A stretch of DNA of 64,000 bases from assembly GCF_018614195.1 (NCBI RefSeq), contig NZ_JAGGOT010000028.1:1-64000 (forward strand). Reading direction: 5' to 3'. Below are positions 38,674-47,804 of this stretch, piece by piece. This DNA is from Streptomyces sp. ISL-43 (GTDB taxonomy: Bacteria > Actinomycetota > Actinomycetes > Streptomycetales > Streptomycetaceae). Positions within the stretch are counted from its first letter, which is position 1, and each line of letters opens with the position of its first letter. The notes below the pieces were generated by a model. The model was given only the letters and a program-made list of their open reading frames with translations, did no database searches and had not been told where the DNA came from. The position numbers and the translations under genes are program-made.

Positions 38674-40356
38674 GTGACCAGTCAACTCTCCTCTTCCGTA
38701 CCGGATTCGGCGTCCGCGCCGACCCCGCGCCGCCGCACGGTCGTGCTGGCCGCGGCGGCCACCGCCGCGCTCGCCCCGATGTCCGCGCTGGCCGCCGGCC
38801 CGGCCCACGCCGCCACGAGCGCGGCCGCCGCCCCCTCCTTCGTGCACGGCGTCGCCTCGGGCGACCCGCTGCCCGACGGGATCCTGCTGTGGACCCGCGT
38901 CACCCCGACCCCCGAGGCCGTGCCGGGCTCCGGCGCGGGACCGGCCCTCCAGGTGGGCTGGGAGATCGCCGAGGACAAGGCCTTCTCCCGGGTCGTCGCG
39001 AGCGGCTCCGTCGCCACCGGCGCCTACCGCGACCACACCGTCAAGGCCGACGTGCGCGGGCTGCGGCCGCAGACCGCGTACTGGTACCGGTTCACGGCCG
39101 GCGCCGCCGTCTCCCCGGCCGGGCGGACCCGTACCGCTCCCGCCGCCGAGACCACGACCCCGGGGGTCCGCTTCGGCGTGGTCTCCTGCGCCAACTGGGA
39201 GTCGGGCTACTTCTCGGCGTACCGCCACCTGGCCGCGCGGGCCGACCTCGACGCGGTCCTGCACCTGGGCGACTACATCTACGAGTACAAGACCGGCGGC
39301 TACCCCGAGGCCAAGTACGTCGTACGGCAGCACGAGCCGGCGCACGAGATCCTCACCCTGGCCGACTACCGCACGCGCCACGGCAAGTACAAGACGGACG
39401 CCGACCTCCAGGCCCTGCACCTGACCCACCCGATCATCGCGATATGGGACGACCACGAGATAGCCAACGACACCTGGTCGGGCGGCGCCGAGAACCACGA
39501 TCCGGCCACCGAGGGCGACTTCGCGGCCCGCGCGGCAGCCGCCCGCCAGGCGTACTTCGAGTGGATGCCCGTCCGCACCTCCACCGAGGGCACCGTCTAC
39601 CGCAGGCTGCGCTTCGGCACCCTCGCCGACCTGCACCTGCTGGACCTGCGCAGCTTCCGCTCGCAGCAGGCGGGCATCGGCAGCGGCAAGGTGGACGACC
39701 CGGAGCGCACGCTCACCGGCCGGGCGCAGCTGGACTGGCTGAAGGCGGGTCTGGCGGGCTCGCAGGCGACCTGGAAGCTGGTGGGCACCTCGGTGATGAT
39801 CTCGCCGGTGGCCTTCGGCTCCCTGCCCGCGCACCTGCTGGAGCCGCTCGCGGAGCTGCTCGGCCTGCCCAAGGGCGGCCTCGCGATCAACGTGGACCAG
39901 TGGGACGGCTACACGGACGACCGCCGGGAGCTGCTGGGCCACCTGACGGACCGGTCCGTCCGCAACACCGTCTTCCTGACCGGTGACATCCACATGGCGT
40001 GGGCGAACGACGTCCCGGTGACGGCGGCCACGTACCCGTGGTCGCGGTCGGCGGGCGTGGAGTTCGTGGTGACCTCGGTGACCTCCGACAACATCGACGA
40101 CCTCCTGCACGTCCCGGCGGACACCGCTTCCCTGGTCGCGGAGGCGGCGATCAAGGCGGCCAACCGGCACGTGAAGTGGCTGGACATGGACGCTCACGGA
40201 TACGGCGTACTGGACGTGACGGCCGAGCGGTCGCAGATGGACTACTACACGGTCTCCGACAAGCGGCGCCAGGACGCCACGGCCGCCTGGCAGCGCTCTT
40301 ACCGGACACTGAACGGCACCCAGAAGGTGGAACGGGCCGACCAGCCGGTTCGCTGA
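38674..40356 (+). CDS. phoD: Secreted alkaline phosphatase, PhoD family
   Basis: A 560-aa enzyme. The N terminus holds a Tat signal peptide ([20 protein letters not shown], cleavage near GPAHAA), as in other PhoD proteins that fold before export. [19 protein letters not shown] opens the N-terminal beta domain. Metal-ligand motifs follow: [37 protein letters not shown] and [13 protein letters not shown]. It should hydrolyse phosphomonoesters or diesters with Fe/Ca. I see no Pho box (GTTCACC-type direct repeats) upstream. Confidence 0.93.
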   Translation: MTSQLSSSVPDSASAPTPRRRTVVLAAAATAALAPMSALAAGPAHAATSAAAAPSFVHGVASGDPLPDGILLWTRVTPTPEAVPGSGAGPALQVGWEIAEDKAFSRVVASGSVATGAYRDHTVKADVRGLRPQTAYWYRFTAGAAVSPAGRTRTAPAAETTTPGVRFGVVSCANWESGYFSAYRHLAARADLDAVLHLGDYIYEYKTGGYPEAKYVVRQHEPAHEILTLADYRTRHGKYKTDADLQALHLTHPIIAIWDDHEIANDTWSGGAENHDPATEGDFAARAAAARQAYFEWMPVRTSTEGTVYRRLRFGTLADLHLLDLRSFRSQQAGIGSGKVDDPERTLTGRAQLDWLKAGLAGSQATWKLVGTSVMISPVAFGSLPAHLLEPLAELLGLPKGGLAINVDQWDGYTDDRRELLGHLTDRSVRNTVFLTGDIHMAWANDVPVTAATYPWSRSAGVEFVVTSVTSDNIDDLLHVPADTASLVAEAAIKAANRHVKWLDMDAHGYGVLDVTAERSQMDYYTVSDKRRQDATAAWQRSYRTLNGTQKVERADQPVR

Positions 40357-40381
40357 CATACCGTCAAATTTGCTGTTCTAG

Positions 40382-40409
40382 GGGGTGCCTGGTGCAGACC
40401 AGGCGCCCC
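40382..40409 (+). terminator. Hairpin terminator after phoD
   Basis: 12-bp stem (40382-40393 with 40398-40409, one G-U) and a 4-nt GCAG loop, 25 bp after the phoD stop. Confidence 0.78.
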
Positions 40410-40447
40410 TTCGGCATCAAAAGCAACAAATCTTTTACGTAAGACCC

Positions 40448-40478
40448 TTGACCTGTTTATGACATGCGCACGTAAGCT
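40448..40478 (+). promoter_or_regulatory. Possible promoter of the metalloprotease gene
   Basis: TTGACC (40448-40453) and TAAGCT (40473-40478), 19 bp apart, lie 57 bp before the GTG start. The spacer is longer than ideal, so this is only a candidate. Confidence 0.35.
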
Positions 40479-40534
40479 TCGCGCCAGTCGGGAGGAGATC
40501 CTTCCCGTCATACCCCCACTCGCGAGGAGCACAC

Positions 40535-41515
40535 GTGCGCGCTCTTGCCCGCATATCCCCCCTTCTTCGCCGCCGCCTGATGGGTACGGCCGTGCTGGCC
40601 GGAACCCTGGCCTTCACCCCCCTCGCCACCCCCACCACGCTCGCCGCCGCCAAGACCGGCGCCGAGGTGTGCGCAGAGGAGGCCGGCGCGGCCAACGCCC
40701 GCGTGGCGCGCCCGAAGGACCAGCACGCGGCCGAGCCCAACGAGGTCACCGAGGTCCAGTCCAAGGCCATGGACGCCGACCTCAAGGCGAAGCTGGACAA
40801 GTCCTCGAAGGAGCCGCGCAGCCTGCGCGTCGCCGAGGCCGTCACGAACATCCCCGTGTACTTCCACGTCGTCCACTCCGGCACCACCGGAAAGCTGACG
40901 TCCACCGACATCAGCAATCAGCTGGCGGTCCTCAACGCGGCCTACGCCGGCCAGGGCACCGGAAACGTGGACACCACCTACCAGTTCACCCTGGCGGCGA
41001 CCGACTACACGGACAACGCGAGCTGGTACAACCTGGCTTCCGGCTCCACGGCCGAGAAGACCATGAAGAACACGCTGCGCAAGGGTGGCCCGGAAGCCCT
41101 CAACTTCTACACCGCCAACCTCTCCGGCGGGCTGCTGGGCTGGGCCACCTTCCCCAGCTCCTACGCCTCGCAGCCGATGATGGACGGCGTGGTCGTCCTG
41201 GACACCTCGCTGCCGGGCGGCTCCGCCGCCAACTACAACGAGGGCGACACCGCGACCCACGAGGTCGGCCACTGGATGGGGCTCTACCACACCTTCCAGG
41301 GCGGCTGTAACGGCAGCGGCGACTCCGTCTCGGACACCCCGGCCGAGAAGAGCGCGGCCTTCGAGTGCCCGACCGGTCGTGACAGCTGCGCCAGCAAGGC
41401 GGGCGTCGACCCGATCCACAACTTCATGGACTACACGTACGACTCGTGCATGTACCAGTTCAGCGCGGGCCAGGTGACCCGCATGAAGAGCATGTGGACG
41501 GTTTACCGCGCCTGA
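40535..41515 (+). CDS. Secreted zinc metalloprotease (M43 pappalysin-like)
   Basis: A 326-aa secreted protease. A Sec-type signal peptide ([20 protein letters not shown]) is followed by a ~60-residue propeptide-like stretch. The catalytic zinc motif is [16 protein letters not shown] (HExxHxxGxxH), and the downstream [16 protein letters not shown] supplies the Met-turn, as in M43 metzincins. Six Cys in the C-terminal part may form disulfides. GTG start with AGGAG 6-7 nt upstream. Substrates unknown; nutrient scavenging is likely. Confidence 0.93.
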   Translation: MRALARISPLLRRRLMGTAVLAGTLAFTPLATPTTLAAAKTGAEVCAEEAGAANARVARPKDQHAAEPNEVTEVQSKAMDADLKAKLDKSSKEPRSLRVAEAVTNIPVYFHVVHSGTTGKLTSTDISNQLAVLNAAYAGQGTGNVDTTYQFTLAATDYTDNASWYNLASGSTAEKTMKNTLRKGGPEALNFYTANLSGGLLGWATFPSSYASQPMMDGVVVLDTSLPGGSAANYNEGDTATHEVGHWMGLYHTFQGGCNGSGDSVSDTPAEKSAAFECPTGRDSCASKAGVDPIHNFMDYTYDSCMYQFSAGQVTRMKSMWTVYRA

Positions 41516-41525
41516 CGCTCTGCCT

Positions 41526-41549
41526 CGCTGACGCGCTGACGCGCTGACG
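41526..41549. repeat. Three perfect 8-bp tandem repeats
   Basis: CGCTGACG occurs three times head to tail (41526-41533, 41534-41541, 41542-41549), between the metalloprotease stop and its terminator. It is a microsatellite-like tract. Confidence 0.75.
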
Positions 41550-41559
41550 CACATATGAC

Positions 41560-41589
41560 GACGGGGCCCCACGTCCGTGGGGCCCCGTC
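41560..41589. terminator. Bidirectional hairpin terminator
   Basis: Perfect 13-bp stem (41560-41572 with 41577-41589) and 4-nt loop, between the convergent metalloprotease and dienelactone hydrolase genes. Confidence 0.85.
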
Positions 41590-41600
41590 CGCGTTCTCCC

Positions 41601-42170
41601 CTACAGGCTGTCGAGGAAGCCGAGGGCGACCGTCCAGGCCTGCTCGGCGGCCTCGGCGTCGTAGTCGTCCAGCCCCGGGTCGGTGAACAGGTGCCCGGCC
41701 CCCGGATAGCTGTGGACCTCCACGTCCGCCCCGGCCCGCCGCATCCGCAGGTACCAGGCCGTCAGCCAGTCGTGCGGCTCGAAGGGGTCCGGGTCCGCGA
41801 TGTGCAGCTGCACCGGCAGCTCGTCTACCGAGACGCCGTCCGCCAGGTCGGCCGTCCCGTGCAGGAGCAGCAGCCCGCGCGCCTTCTCGTCGGCGAGCGC
41901 CAGGTGCTGGGCGATCGAGCCGCCGAAGGAGAAGCCCGCGTAGACCAGCCCGTGGTCGGAGTAGGGGGCCGAGGCCAGCACGGCGCGCTTGAGCAGCTCG
42001 TCACGGCCGATCTCGTCCTGGTGGGCCATGCCCTCCTCGACGGTCTCGAAGGTGCGTCCCTCGAAGAGGTCCGGCACCTGGACCTCGTGTCCGGCCGCGC
42101 GCAGCCGGTCGGCCGCCTCCCGCACCGCGGGCCGCAGCCCGTAGGTCGAATGGAAAAGCATGATGTTCAT
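41601..42170 (-). CDS. Dienelactone hydrolase family protein
   Basis: A 189-aa alpha/beta hydrolase of the DLH family. The nucleophile elbow reads YAGFSFGGSIAQHLAL, so the position usually occupied by Cys in dienelactone hydrolases is Ser. AGADVEVHSYPGAGHLFTDP holds the catalytic His. The catalytic Asp lies in LHIADPDPFEPHDW. Its substrate is unknown. It is divergent from the MscS gene across 51 bp. CACGAT 6 nt upstream of the ATG may be its -10. Confidence 0.88.
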   Translation of the reverse strand: MNIMLFHSTYGLRPAVREAADRLRAAGHEVQVPDLFEGRTFETVEEGMAHQDEIGRDELLKRAVLASAPYSDHGLVYAGFSFGGSIAQHLALADEKARGLLLLHGTADLADGVSVDELPVQLHIADPDPFEPHDWLTAWYLRMRRAGADVEVHSYPGAGHLFTDPGLDDYDAEAAEQAWTVALGFLDSL

Positions 42171-42207
42171 GCCTCCATCGTGCCAGCTCCCCAGGACGCC
42201 GTCCGGC

Positions 42208-42221
42208 TACGGTTGACGTCC
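42208..42221 (+). promoter_or_regulatory. Putative -10 of a leaderless mscS promoter
   Basis: TACGGT (42208-42213), a TANNNT match, lies 8 nt before the ATG at 42222. There is no Shine-Dalgarno sequence in between. Confidence 0.5.
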
Positions 42222-43250
42222 ATGGACACGGACTCGTTCCTGCGCCCGACCGCGGCCGTCGCCGGCACCCTGGCCGTCACCCTGCTCGCGGGATGGCTCT
42301 TCGACCTGCTCCTGCGCCGCGCCGACGCCCGGCACGGCGAGACCCCGCTGTGGGGGCTGCTGCGCCGCTGCCGCCCGCCGTTCCTGGTGGTCCTGGCGGC
42401 CTCACTGCTCCAGGGCATGCGCCGCCGCGCGGACGGCGCGGGCCACGTGCTGACCCTCGTCCTGATCGCCGCGGCCGCGTGGCTGCTGGTAGGGATCGTC
42501 ACGGCGATCGTGGATTCCACCTACGCCCGCTACGCCGCCGACAGCCCGGACGACGCGCGGGTCCGCCGCGTCCGCACCCAGGTCACGCTGATCCAGCGGG
42601 TCGCCACGGCGGCCGTCATCGTGGTGGCCTTCGGGGCGATGCTGCTCACGTTCCCCGAGATGCGGACGGTCGGCACCTCGATGCTGGCCTCGGCGGGCGT
42701 CCTCGGCATCGTGGCGGGCATCGCGGCCCAGTCGGCACTGGGCAACCTCTTCGCCGGACTCCAGATCGCCTTCGGCGACACCGTCCGGATCGGCGACACG
42801 GTGGTGGTGGACAAGGAGTGGGGCACGGTGGAGGAGATCACCCTCACGTTCCTCACCGTCCGCACCTGGGACGAGCGCCGGATCACGATGCCGGTGTCGT
42901 ACTTCACGAGCAAGCCCTACGAGAACTGGTCGCGCGGGGGCGCGCAGATGACGGGCACCGTGTTCTGGCACCTGGACCACAGCGCTCCGGTGGACCTGAT
43001 GCGCGAGCAGCTCCGGCAGATCCTGACGGACATCCCGGAATGGGACGGCCGCACCGGCTCCCTCGCCGTCACGGACACCACCCCGCACACGATCCACGTC
43101 CGCGCGGTGGTCACGGCGAACAACGCCGACGACGTCTGGACCGTGCGCTGCGCGGTCCGCGAACGCCTGATCACCTGGCTCCTCACCCACCACCCGTACG
43201 CCCTCCCCCACATCACGACGACCGAGGCACCCCCACGACCGCCGGCGTAA
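42222..43250 (+). CDS. MscS-family mechanosensitive channel
   Basis: A 342-aa protein with four or five membrane helices. The pore helix and start of the beta domain read GIAAQSALGNLFAGLQIAF then GDTVRIGDTVVVDKEWGTVE, which is the MscS signature. VRTWDERRITMPVSYFTSKP follows. Such channels release solutes on hypo-osmotic shock. The long in-frame extension upstream of 42222 overlaps the hydrolase gene on the other strand and is not used. Confidence 0.93.
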   Translation: MDTDSFLRPTAAVAGTLAVTLLAGWLFDLLLRRADARHGETPLWGLLRRCRPPFLVVLAASLLQGMRRRADGAGHVLTLVLIAAAAWLLVGIVTAIVDSTYARYAADSPDDARVRRVRTQVTLIQRVATAAVIVVAFGAMLLTFPEMRTVGTSMLASAGVLGIVAGIAAQSALGNLFAGLQIAFGDTVRIGDTVVVDKEWGTVEEITLTFLTVRTWDERRITMPVSYFTSKPYENWSRGGAQMTGTVFWHLDHSAPVDLMREQLRQILTDIPEWDGRTGSLAVTDTTPHTIHVRAVVTANNADDVWTVRCAVRERLITWLLTHHPYALPHITTTEAPPRPPA

Positions 43251-43252
43251 CC

Positions 43253-43300
43253 CAGCCCCGCCGGCGTCTGAGGCGCGGGGGTCCGGGGGCCGGCCCCGGC
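43253..43300. repeat. Dispersed GC-rich intergenic repeat, copy 1
   Basis: The core CAGCCCCGCCGGCGTCTGAG followed by GCGCGGGGGTCCGGGG recurs at 49414 and 56403. It lies 2 bp after the MscS stop and before the convergent kinase gene. Confidence 0.7.
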
Positions 43301-43327
43301 AGCGGCGCCGCACGCGGCACCGCACTC

Positions 43328-44782
43328 TCACTCGCCCGCGCCGAACGTGAGCCGGAACATCGCACCCCCGCCCGGAGCGGCTTCGGCCGTCAGCTCGGCC
43401 CGGTGCGCCCGCGCGATCTGCCGCGCCATCGCCAGCCCCAGCCCGGACCCCGGCAGGGCCCGCGCCGCCCCCGCCCGGTAGAACCGGTCGAAGACGTACG
43501 GAAGATCCCCCTCCGCGATCCCGGGCCCGTGGTCCCGCACGGTCACCTCAGCCCCACCCGCACCTCCACCCGCACCCCGCACGGTCAGGTCCACCTCCAC
43601 CTCCGCCCCGGCCGGGCTGAACTTCGCCGCGTTGTCCAGCAGATTCCCCAGCAGCCGGCTCAACCGCGCCGGCACCCCCGCCACCACGACCTCCTCCTGC
43701 GCCCGCACCCGGAACTCCACCCCCGGCCAATGCGCCCGCGCGGCCCCCACGCAGTACTCCACCAGCGGAGCCAGCCGCACCTGTTCCACCAGCAGCTGCG
43801 GCTCCTCGTCCCGCGCCAGCTCGATTAGGTCGTTGACCAGCCCCGTCACCTCCCGCAACTGCCGCCCGAGCGCCAGCGAGGCCCGCTCGCGCTGCCCGGC
43901 CGTCAGCCGCTCACCCCGCGCCAGCAGCTCCGCGTTCGTCCGCAGCGCCGTCAGCGGTGTCCGCAGCTCGTGCGAGGCGTCCGCGACCAGCCTGCGCTGC
44001 GCGGTCACGGACTGCTCCAGCTCTCCCAGCATGGTGTTGAAGCTCCCGGCGAGCCGGGTGACCTCGTCCTCCGCGCCGCGCCCGGGCCCCGGCGGCGGCA
44101 GCTCGATCCGGTGCCGGGGATCCCGCGTCGCCGCGATCCGCTCGGCGGTGGCCGTGAGCCGGGTGACCGGTGCCAGGCCGGTCCGCGCGACCCAGTAGCC
44201 GAGCAGCGCGGCCAGCAGCATGCCCGCCGCCGCCGTCAGCGCCAGCCACCACGCTGCCTCCTCGATGCCGTCCTCCACGCTGTCCGCCCGCAGGGCCACC
44301 TGCAGCGCCCGCCCCTTGGTGTAGTCGGTGGTCAGCATCCGCGCCGGGTGCCCGGCGTGCACGATGCTGGTGTAGTAGGGGGCCTTGGTGCCCGCCGCGA
44401 CGGCCCGCGCGGCGGGGGCCACCGGCAGCAGGTACGGCGCGGCGGGGTCGCTCGCCGGATCCGCCGGCACGACCTCCGCGCAGGCCGGCGCCGCCAGGAA
44501 CCGGCACTCCCCGCTCAGGGTCCCGGGTCCGGAGTCCGGGTTGCGCTGGGCGGCGAGGCGGGCCGACTGGGTGAGGTTGAGGTCGAGCTGGCGGTACAGC
44601 GCGCCGCGCACGACGAAGAAGGCCGCCGCGCACACGCCGACGGCGACCAGCGCGACCGCCGCCGTGGCCGCGAGCGCGAGCCGGGTCCGCAGCGGCCGCC
44701 TGCGCCGCCACGGCACTGCGAGCCTGCGCCCGCCCGCAGCGCGCGTACCGCCCGGACCACGCGTACCGCCCGCGCCGCTCAC
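43328..44782 (-). CDS. Sensor histidine kinase
   Basis: A 484-aa two-pass membrane kinase. The first helix is LALAATAAVALVAVGVCAAAFF and the second WWLALTAAAGMLLAALLGYW, with a ~130-residue extracytoplasmic sensor between them that has two Cys (GECRFLAAPACAEV). A HAMP linker follows, then the H-box VADASHELRTPLTALRTNAE. The N, G1 and G2 boxes are RLLGNLLDNAAKFSPAG, VRDHGPGIAEGDLPYVFDRF and PGSGLGLAMARQIA. The GTG start overlaps the response-regulator stop by 4 nt. The stimulus is unknown; the divergent cell-wall genes suggest an envelope signal. Confidence 0.93.
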   Translation of the reverse strand: MSGAGGTRGPGGTRAAGGRRLAVPWRRRRPLRTRLALAATAAVALVAVGVCAAAFFVVRGALYRQLDLNLTQSARLAAQRNPDSGPGTLSGECRFLAAPACAEVVPADPASDPAAPYLLPVAPAARAVAAGTKAPYYTSIVHAGHPARMLTTDYTKGRALQVALRADSVEDGIEEAAWWLALTAAAGMLLAALLGYWVARTGLAPVTRLTATAERIAATRDPRHRIELPPPGPGRGAEDEVTRLAGSFNTMLGELEQSVTAQRRLVADASHELRTPLTALRTNAELLARGERLTAGQRERASLALGRQLREVTGLVNDLIELARDEEPQLLVEQVRLAPLVEYCVGAARAHWPGVEFRVRAQEEVVVAGVPARLSRLLGNLLDNAAKFSPAGAEVEVDLTVRGAGGGAGGAEVTVRDHGPGIAEGDLPYVFDRFYRAGAARALPGSGLGLAMARQIARAHRAELTAEAAPGGGAMFRLTFGAGE

Positions 44783-45462
44783 GCGGCGTCCAGCCGGTAG
44801 CCGACCCCGTGCACGGTGTGCACCAGCCGGGGCTCGCCGCCGGCTTCCAGCTTCCGCCGCAGGTAGCCGACGTAGACGGCCAGCGAGTTGGAGTCCGGCC
44901 CGAAGTCCCGCCCCCACACCAGTTCCAGGAGGAGCTCGCGCGGCAGCACCTGTCCGGGGTGGCGCAGGAGCAGTTCGAGGAGGGCCGCCTCGGTGCGGCT
45001 GAACTCCAGCGGCCGCCCGCCGCGCCGCCCGGTGCGGGTCTCCGGGTCGAGGACAAGGTCCCCGTAGGAGAGTTCGGGCGCGGACCCGGCCGGTTCGGGG
45101 GCGGCCCGGCGCAGGAGCGCCCGTACCCTCGCCACGAGCTCGTCGAGCGCGAACGGTTTGACCAGGTAGTCGTCGGCCCCGGCCTCCAGTCCGTCGACCC
45201 GGTCGCTGACCGCGCCGAGGGCGGTGAGCACGAGTACGGGCGTACGGTCGCCCACCGCGCGGAGCTGCCGGCAGACACCGAGCCCGTCCAGCACCGGCAT
45301 CATCACGTCGAGGACCAGCACGTCGGGCTGCCAGAGCGCCACCTCGGACAGCGCGGCCAGTCCGTCGGCCGCGCCGCGCACCTCGTACCCCTCGACGGCG
45401 AGGCCGTCCTCGACGGCGGCCCGCACCTCGGGCTCGTCGTCCACCACCAGAATCCGCTGCAT
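44779..45462 (-). CDS. OmpR/PhoB-family response regulator
   Basis: A 227-aa regulator. The receiver domain has RILVVDDEPEVR, the phospho-acceptor Asp in VLVLDVMMPVLDG (residue 51), Thr in VLVLTALGA and Lys in YLVKPFALDEL. The winged-helix DNA-binding domain ends with VYVGYLRRKLEAGGEPRLVH and TVHGVGYRLDAA. It pairs with the kinase directly downstream. CAGGCT 7 nt before the ATG may be a leaderless -10. Confidence 0.95.
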   Translation of the reverse strand: MQRILVVDDEPEVRAAVEDGLAVEGYEVRGAADGLAALSEVALWQPDVLVLDVMMPVLDGLGVCRQLRAVGDRTPVLVLTALGAVSDRVDGLEAGADDYLVKPFALDELVARVRALLRRAAPEPAGSAPELSYGDLVLDPETRTGRRGGRPLEFSRTEAALLELLLRHPGQVLPRELLLELVWGRDFGPDSNSLAVYVGYLRRKLEAGGEPRLVHTVHGVGYRLDAA

Positions 45463-45497
45463 GCCGCAAAGCCTGCCAAACGGTTCGCGGGGAACCT

Positions 45498-45535
45498 CTT
45501 AGAACCTTCTTAGGACGCACCGCGAGTGTGCGTCC
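45498..45535. promoter_or_regulatory. Direct repeats and hairpin between the two-component system and second murG
   Basis: CTTAG occurs at 45498-45502 and 45509-45513, an 11-bp period that is typical of OmpR-family sites. A perfect 8-bp inverted repeat (45513-45520 with 45528-45535) ends directly before the murG-like ATG, where there is no Shine-Dalgarno. Confidence 0.55.
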
Positions 45536-46726
45536 ATGACCACCTCACCCACACCTTCACCGCTTTCCGTCGTGATCGGCGCGGGCGGCACCGGCGGCCA
45601 CATCTACCCGGGGCTGGCCCTGGCCGAGGCGCTGCGCGCCGCGGTGCCCGGCGCCGTGGTCTCGTTCATCGGGACCGAACGCGGCCTGGAGACCGAGCTG
45701 ATCCCGGCCGCCGGCTACCGGCTGCACACCGTCGACATGATCCCCTTCGACCCGGCGCTGGGCGCGGCCCGCTACCTGCTTCCGGCGGCTCTGCTGCGCT
45801 CGGCGGGACAGGCGCGGGCCGTGATCCGGGCGCAGGGCGCGCACGTGGCCGTCGGCATGGGCGGCTATCCGAGCGCGCCCGCCGTGCTCGGGGCCCGGAT
45901 GGCGGGGCTGCCCGCGGTGATCCACGAGTCCAACGCGGTGCCGGGGCGGGCCAACCGGTTCGCGGCCCGCCTCACCCCGCACATGGCGGTGGCCTTCGAC
46001 CGCAGCCGGCCGCATCTGGCGGGCGGGGCGCGGGCGCTGACCACCGGTATGCCGATCTCGGCGGCGCTGGCGGGGCTCTCGGTCCTGCCCGCCCGCGAGC
46101 GGGCGGCGCTGCGCGCCGAGGCCCGGCGGGAGCTCGGGGTGCCGGACGGACGGCGGCTGGTGGTGTTCAACGGCGGCAGCCTGGGCGCCGTCCGCCTCAC
46201 GGAGGCCGCGGCCGCACTGGCCGCCGCCTGGCAGGCGCGGGCCGACGTACAGCTGCTGATCAAGACGGGTCCGGCCGTGCTGGCGGACACGGTGGCACGG
46301 CTGTCGGCCTCGGGCGGGCAGCGGATCGCGCGGGCCGTGCCCTACCTGGACCGGATGGACCTGGTCTACGCGGCCGCCGACCTGGTGGTGTGCCGGGCGG
46401 GCTCGGCGACGGTGGCGGAGCTCGCCGCGACGGGCGTCCCGGCCGTCCTCGTCCCGTACCCGCACGCCCCCGGCGACCACCAGACCCACAACGCCCGGGT
46501 GCTGTCCGACGCGGGCGCGGGGCTGCTGCTGGCGGACGAGGACGCGACGGCCGGCCGCCTCGCCGATCTGCTCGCCCCGTTGCTGGCCGACCCGGCGCGG
46601 CTGTCCGCGATGGCCGGCGCGGCCGACCCCGGCCCGCACGCGCGGGCCGCCGAACTGCTGGCGGCGCAGGTGCTGCGCGTCGCCGGCTTCCCCTCCTTCT
46701 CCCCCTCTCCCCTGGAGTTCGCATGA
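45536..46726 (+). CDS. MurG-type UDP-GlcNAc glycosyltransferase (second copy)
   Basis: A 396-aa GT-B enzyme. VVIGAGGTGGHIYPGLALAE carries the MurG N-terminal loop with its His, VAVGMGGYPSAPAVLGARMA and AVIHESNAVPGRANRFAA the acceptor side, and VVFNGGSLGAVRLTEA, LVVCRAGSATVAELAA and PGDHQTHNARVL the UDP-GlcNAc side. It differs from the canonical murG at 62766-63860 (HESN and GGSLGA versus HEAN and GGSQGA). It lies outside the division cluster, is coupled to a nucleotide-sugar dehydratase by an ATGA overlap, and is divergent from a two-component system. I infer an inducible or modified lipid II-type step. Confidence 0.88.
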   Translation: MTTSPTPSPLSVVIGAGGTGGHIYPGLALAEALRAAVPGAVVSFIGTERGLETELIPAAGYRLHTVDMIPFDPALGAARYLLPAALLRSAGQARAVIRAQGAHVAVGMGGYPSAPAVLGARMAGLPAVIHESNAVPGRANRFAARLTPHMAVAFDRSRPHLAGGARALTTGMPISAALAGLSVLPARERAALRAEARRELGVPDGRRLVVFNGGSLGAVRLTEAAAALAAAWQARADVQLLIKTGPAVLADTVARLSASGGQRIARAVPYLDRMDLVYAAADLVVCRAGSATVAELAATGVPAVLVPYPHAPGDHQTHNARVLSDAGAGLLLADEDATAGRLADLLAPLLADPARLSAMAGAADPGPHARAAELLAAQVLRVAGFPSFSPSPLEFA

Positions 46727-47766
46727 CCACGCCGATGTCCACGCCGATGTCCGCCCCCGCCTCCTTCGACTGGACGGGCCGCACGGTGCTCGTCACCGGG
46801 GCCGAGGGATTCATCGGCTCCACCCTCGTCGACCTGCTGGTGGAGCGGGGCGCGAAGGTCCGCGCCTTCGTGCACTACAAGCCGTACGCGGAGAAGGGCC
46901 ACCTGGCCCGGTACCTGGCCGGCCCGGCCGGCGCCGACGCCCCGGTCGAGATGTGGGCGGGCGACATCCGCGACGCGGGCCGCGTGAGCGACGCCGTGGC
47001 CGGCTGCGACACGGTCTTCCACCTGGCGGCGCTGATCGGCATCCCGTACAGCTACGCCTCGCCCGGCGCGTACGTCCAGACCAACGTCACCGGCACCGAG
47101 AACATGGCCGAGGCCTGCCGCCGCCACGGCGTGCGCCGCCTCGTGCACACCTCCACCAGCGAGGTCTACGGGACCGCCCTGACGGCCCCGATCTCCGAGA
47201 GCCACCCGCTCCAGCCGCAGTCCCCGTACTCCGCGTCGAAGATCGGCGCGGACATGATGGCGCTGTCGTTCCACCACGCCTTCGGGCTGCCGGTGACGGT
47301 CGTCCGGCCGTTCAACACCTACGGCCCCCGCCAGTCTGCGCGCGCGGTCATCCCCACGATCCTCGCCCAACTCCACTCGGGCGCCCGGGAGGTCCGCCTG
47401 GGCTCCCTGACCCCCACCCGGGACTTCACGTACGTGACGGACACGGCGGCGGGCTTCCTGGCGGTCGCGGAGTGCGACCGGGCGCTGGGCGAGGTGGTCA
47501 ACCTCGGCGCCGGCGAGGAGATCTCCATCGGCGACCTGGCCCGGGCCCTGATCGCCGCGTCGGGCCGGGACGCGGAGATCGTCGTGGACCCGACCCGGCT
47601 GCGGCCCTCGGGCAGCGAGGTCCAGCGCCTGTTGTCGGACAACACGCGCGCCCGCGACTGGGCCGGCTGGAAGCCCGAGGTCTCCCTCCGCGAGGGCCTG
47701 ACCCGCACCTCGGACTGGATAGCCTCCCACCTCCACCTCTTCGCCCCGGACCGCTACCAGGTATAG
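46723..47766 (+). CDS. NAD-dependent nucleotide-sugar 4,6-dehydratase (LegB-like)
   Basis: A 347-aa extended short-chain dehydrogenase. VLVTGAEGFIGSTLVDLLVE binds NAD. The catalytic triad lies in HTSTSEVYGTA and QSPYSASKIGADMMALSF (Y-x-x-x-K). HLAALIGIPYSYASPGAYVQ and VRPFNTYGPRQSARAVIPTI match the LegB/SpsK-type 4,6-dehydratases that act on UDP-GlcNAc or GDP-sugars. It is translationally coupled to the murG-like gene. No aminotransferase or further sugar-modifying gene follows, so the final sugar cannot be predicted. Confidence 0.88.
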   Translation: MTTPMSTPMSAPASFDWTGRTVLVTGAEGFIGSTLVDLLVERGAKVRAFVHYKPYAEKGHLARYLAGPAGADAPVEMWAGDIRDAGRVSDAVAGCDTVFHLAALIGIPYSYASPGAYVQTNVTGTENMAEACRRHGVRRLVHTSTSEVYGTALTAPISESHPLQPQSPYSASKIGADMMALSFHHAFGLPVTVVRPFNTYGPRQSARAVIPTILAQLHSGAREVRLGSLTPTRDFTYVTDTAAGFLAVAECDRALGEVVNLGAGEEISIGDLARALIAASGRDAEIVVDPTRLRPSGSEVQRLLSDNTRARDWAGWKPEVSLREGLTRTSDWIASHLHLFAPDRYQV

Positions 47767-47804
47767 GGGGCGCCCCTCCTCCCCACGCGCCACACGCCCC
47801 GCCG

